From DASYML01 sp036399835 (GTDB lineage: Bacteria; Acidobacteriota; Blastocatellia; Pyrinomonadales; Pyrinomonadaceae): a DNA stretch of 47,368 nucleotides. Position numbers and translations under genes: made by a program. Location: the NCBI GenBank assembly GCA_036399835.1, contig DASWMI010000163.1, forward strand, positions 1 through 47,368, written 5' to 3'. The notes under the pieces are model-generated. The model saw only the letters and a list, made by a program, of their open reading frames with translations. It searched no databases and had not been told where the DNA came from. Of the stretch, positions 44,339 to 47,368 are shown one piece after another (positions within the stretch are counted from its first letter, which is position 1; the number at the start of each line of letters is the position of its first letter).

Positions 44339-44415
44339 AGTGACAGGTAACAAGTGACGGGTGACAGGCGCGAACAAGCAGTTATCTTGTTACCTGTCAC
44401 CTGTCACTTGTCGCT
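44339..44415. repeat. GTGACAR heptamer inverted repeat overlapping a gene end
   Basis: The left arm (44339-44368) is tandem GTGACAG, GTAACAA, GTGACGG units. The right arm (44386-44415) holds their complements. An exact 14-bp stem (44341-44354 with 44386-44399) is one register, and full-length pairing matches about 22 of 29. The right arm lies inside the 3' end of the transglutaminase gene and encodes its last residues and stop. Confidence 0.92.
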
Positions 44416-46654
44416 GTTTTAATCCTTCCATCCGGCTCAGCCATTGATTAATCTCCGCCGCTTCCTTTGTTGAGAGATGCTCTTCGCCGAAGCGCACGCG
44501 ATTATAGGCGCGAGTAATCATCAAGGCTTCGGGGATGCGCGTGGCCGTGGCGAATTCGAGCGGCGTCTGGTCCGATGCGCGCTTGAGTCCACGCGCCGCC
44601 AAAAGGCCCGTCATGCGTTCATAGAACTCTATAACGGAAGTGCGCGGCTGCTCAGCCTCCCAGAGCTTGATCCCGCGCCAGAAGCCTAGCCGCCTTACTC
44701 GACGCGCGATCACGACAGCGAGCACAGCCAGCAGCATCACAGCCAAGAGAGGCAGCAAGGTAAAGGCAAGGGCCGCGAATGAGTTTGCCAGGCCATTCTG
44801 GCCGCGCGCCGCATTCCACCAGCCGTTGGCTGTGGCTTTCAAGCTTTCGGTCCAGCGAGCCAGCCCCTGACGATAAGAGGCCAGGCGGTCGCGCATGGAG
44901 GTCGCCAGCGAGCGCTGCTCCTGCCTGTCATAGCCTATGACATACTGAATCCAGAGCATGTCCAGCGCTTCGGCATATTTGCCCAGACGCGATTTTAGTC
45001 CCGCGCTCTCGCGCACGGGCCGTCCGGCAGGAGGCGTGGGGTCGAAAGTGACCCACGAATCAACCTCCGGGAAATAGACTTCAACCCAGGAATGCGCGTC
45101 CGACTGCGTCACAGTGTAGACATCAGCCGCATCATTATACTCGCCCATCTGAAACCCGTTGACGACCCTTGTCGGGATGCCCTGCGTGCGCAGCATGACG
45201 GCCATCGCCGTGGCGAAATATTCGCAGTGGCCTTCGCGCACGCGAAACAGGAAATCCGCCAGGGGGTCCGCGCCTCCGGCCTTGAGGTCGAGCGTGTAGC
45301 CGTAATCATGCTGAAGATGGGATTCGATAGCCCGCGCAGCATCATAACGATTATGCGCTCCGGCGCGAGTCAGGACTTCGCGCGCGAGCTGGCCGATGCG
45401 CGGGTTAAGCTCTCTGGGAAACTGCAAATAGCGCGTAAAGTCGCCCGGATAGACCTGCACGCGGGTTAGAGAGCTGAGCCTGCGCAGCGTCTCTTCATCA
45501 GGCGCGGAGGTATCCGAATAGGCTTTATAGCTGATGCGCTCTTCATTATGCAGGCGCGACTGGATAGAGTCTTCATGGTCCAGACGAACGTATGGCAGAG
45601 CACCCTGGACGGCCACAGGGCGCGGCGCTGCAAACAAGACGGGCGTGTCAATCGGTTCGATGAAGAATGTCTGCGTCGTGATGTGGCTCAGCTTGGCTAT
45701 GGTCCCGAACTGGAACATGCCGCGCTCGTTGTTTGAAGAGAGATACTGGTTGGCGAGCTTAGATTTTTTCCAGCCCTTTCCTGTGAACTCGTCGAGCGCC
45801 ACACCGCGCCAGCGCAGGCTTCGATGACGCTCGGCCTGCGGGTCGTCCACACGCACGCGCATGACAACCTGGCTGTTCTTTTGCAGCGTCCCGATGTCGC
45901 CGAGCGTCACGGAATCCGAGAACCCGACCAGCCCCGATAGCCCGGTTCCCATGCGCGACATAGCGCTCGCGCCGAAACGCGGGACGGCCAGAAAGAGCGG
46001 CAGCGCGAGCGCGAAGATAAGCAGCAACAAAGCCAGCGCGAGCACTGGCAGGCGTCTGGACTCGACGTGGCGCGGTCGCGCGCGTCGCTTTGTCAATCGT
46101 CTAAAGAGGGTCGAATCGGTGGCGACCAGGAGACGCGTTTCTGTAATTTGCAGACCGCGCTGCGCCTTGCTGATCTCAAACGAGAGCACAGTGCACAGAC
46201 CGCAAAGCATGTACAGGCAGAGCGTGATGAGAAATGTCGGACTGAGGCTGAGGCCCGCCGCGAGCAGAACTTCAAAGAATGAAATCAGATAGAGAAAGAC
46301 CCAGTCGCGGTCCGCCTTCGATTGCAAGAGCTTAACCGCCGAAAGAAAAAGCGTCAGATGCGCGAGCGCGCTCGCCCCGACCCTTTCTCGCGGCTCGCCC
46401 AGGCTCTCAAGAAATTTCCAGTCCAGGTAAAAGAGCGGCAGCGAGAGCAGCACCACGGCCAGCCCTACCCGCTCAGAGAGTTGCCAGCGCCTCTTTCCCT
46501 CCAACTGCCAGCCTTCGAGCTTCCATGAGAGCACGAGCACGAACGCGAAGATAACGAGCAGAGCAGGACCGATTGAGCCGGACACGGCCAGCGCCAGCGC
46601 CCCGCAGCCGACCATCGCAAAAGAGGAGGCTCGAAAGAAGGTCTTGAACGTCAT
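44390..46654 (-). CDS. TgpA-like membrane transglutaminase-domain protein (DUF3488)
   Basis: The 754-residue protein has about six N-terminal helices (residues 10-225). A large periplasmic region follows, with a transglutaminase-like domain carrying Cys in REGHCEYFATA (about 477), His in SDAHSWVEVY (about 521) and Asp in VTFDPTPP (about 538), a complete triad. Another helix (about 640-665, AALAFTLLPLLAVMLLAVLAVVIA) and a cytoplasmic tail (DUF4129-like) complete the TgpA layout. The physiological substrate is not known. ATG at 46654 is chosen over the adjacent GTG. The C-terminal residues QVTGDR come from a repeat element. It lies downstream of an rRNA operon. Confidence 0.92.
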   Translation of the reverse strand: MTFKTFFRASSFAMVGCGALALAVSGSIGPALLVIFAFVLVLSWKLEGWQLEGKRRWQLSERVGLAVVLLSLPLFYLDWKFLESLGEPRERVGASALAHLTLFLSAVKLLQSKADRDWVFLYLISFFEVLLAAGLSLSPTFLITLCLYMLCGLCTVLSFEISKAQRGLQITETRLLVATDSTLFRRLTKRRARPRHVESRRLPVLALALLLLIFALALPLFLAVPRFGASAMSRMGTGLSGLVGFSDSVTLGDIGTLQKNSQVVMRVRVDDPQAERHRSLRWRGVALDEFTGKGWKKSKLANQYLSSNNERGMFQFGTIAKLSHITTQTFFIEPIDTPVLFAAPRPVAVQGALPYVRLDHEDSIQSRLHNEERISYKAYSDTSAPDEETLRRLSSLTRVQVYPGDFTRYLQFPRELNPRIGQLAREVLTRAGAHNRYDAARAIESHLQHDYGYTLDLKAGGADPLADFLFRVREGHCEYFATAMAVMLRTQGIPTRVVNGFQMGEYNDAADVYTVTQSDAHSWVEVYFPEVDSWVTFDPTPPAGRPVRESAGLKSRLGKYAEALDMLWIQYVIGYDRQEQRSLATSMRDRLASYRQGLARWTESLKATANGWWNAARGQNGLANSFAALAFTLLPLLAVMLLAVLAVVIARRVRRLGFWRGIKLWEAEQPRTSVIEFYERMTGLLAARGLKRASDQTPLEFATATRIPEALMITRAYNRVRFGEEHLSTKEAAEINQWLSRMEGLKQRQVTGDR

Positions 46655-46681
46655 CACGCGTGAAAGAGTTTGAGAGGCTTA

Positions 46682-46733
46682 AAGTTTAAAGTCAAAGACA
46701 ACCGCTCGCCTTCCGACCCCTGGACTTTAGACT
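46682..46733. repeat. short heptamer-type inverted repeat between rRNA and transglutaminase gene
   Basis: AAAGTTT AAAGTCA AAGACAA (left arm, from 46681) faces CTGGACTTTAGACTCC (46720-46735). About 10 of 11 core positions pair. It is a weak family member. Confidence 0.5.
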
Positions 46734-46763
46734 CCGTCTCCCGGCCATTTGTTCGCCGGAACT

Positions 46764-46804
46764 AAAAAAGGCCCGCGAGAGCTTAACACTCTCGCGGGCC
46801 TTTT
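46764..46804 (-). terminator. intrinsic terminator of the rRNA operon
   Basis: A perfect 16-bp stem (46766-46781 with 46789-46804) encloses a 7-base loop. On the minus strand it ends in a run of six T (46769-46764). It lies about 8 bases beyond the 5S 3' end. Confidence 0.95.
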
Positions 46805-46811
46805 GAAATAA

Positions 46812-46928
<117 letters not shown>

Positions 46929-47038
46929 AAACCTGTCAACCCTCTCACAGAGGGCTTGGAAAATCGAATAGTAACTGTTCCTTAAAGGCAAGTCACATGC
47001 GCAGAGGCGCGCTGCTTGTTGCTTGAGAGTAAATTTTA

Positions 47039-47368
<330 letters not shown>

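Overview
The window looks like a chromosomal stretch of an Acidobacteriota bacterium, probably of the Blastocatellia / Pyrinomonadaceae kind. This is an inference from moderately high G+C, an Acidobacteria-type VWA protein (38115-40307), large AMIN-like/HEAT and TPR envelope proteins, an Asn-rich PASTA protein and outer-membrane assembly functions. No phage, insertion sequence, CRISPR array or obvious island is visible. Nearly all genes are housekeeping or envelope genes, and most lie on the minus strand.

Layout. 1-3004 (minus): ispE, tRNA-Gln(UUG), prs, rplY and the first codons of pth, a synteny block well known from Proteobacteria. 3072-9593 (minus): a secreted CAP-domain protein, a TPR protein with a coupled membrane protein, a BamD-like TPR protein, rpe and a PASTA protein. 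9699-14465 (minus): rsmB, fmt, a 1-pyrroline-5-carboxylate dehydrogenase gene and def, with a strong terminator after def. 14780-20447: a DUF1206 membrane protein (+), then aroC, a GlcD-type flavoprotein and uvrB (minus). 20529-27624 (minus): two adjacent paralogous bitopic proteins (signal peptide, AMIN-like domain, transmembrane helix, HEAT repeats) and an OmpR-type response regulator without a kinase. 27898-34923: an M1 aminopeptidase with HEAT-like tail (minus), then DinB-like, purC, a Fis-type HTH protein and groES-groEL (+) under a perfect CIRCE operator. 35004-37912 (minus): CYTH protein and an ABC-2 exporter. 38115-46654: a VWA protein (+), then serA, a small acidic protein, pgpA, rimO and a TgpA-like transglutaminase (minus). 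46812-47368 (minus): 5S rRNA and the 3' end of 23S rRNA with a strong terminator.

The most striking signal is not a gene. About sixteen intergenic gaps carry inverted repeats whose arms are built from degenerate 7-base (once 8-base) tandem units. The unit differs from place to place (GTGACAR, CAGTTTT, GAGTCTGA, AGGTCAG, GATTTTC and others), but the layout of two facing arms around a short loop is kept, and the element usually fills the gap between two co-directional genes, sometimes supplying stop codons or the run-up to a start. A second genome-scale signal is the palindromic heptamer TGGWCCA, which I counted by eye about 42 times against about 6 expected, often extended to CTGGWCCAG and read in more than one codon frame.

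Many genes have in-frame upstream TTG or ATG extensions running into the intergenic repeats. Starts given here were chosen from family N-termini, ribosome binding sites and gene overlaps.
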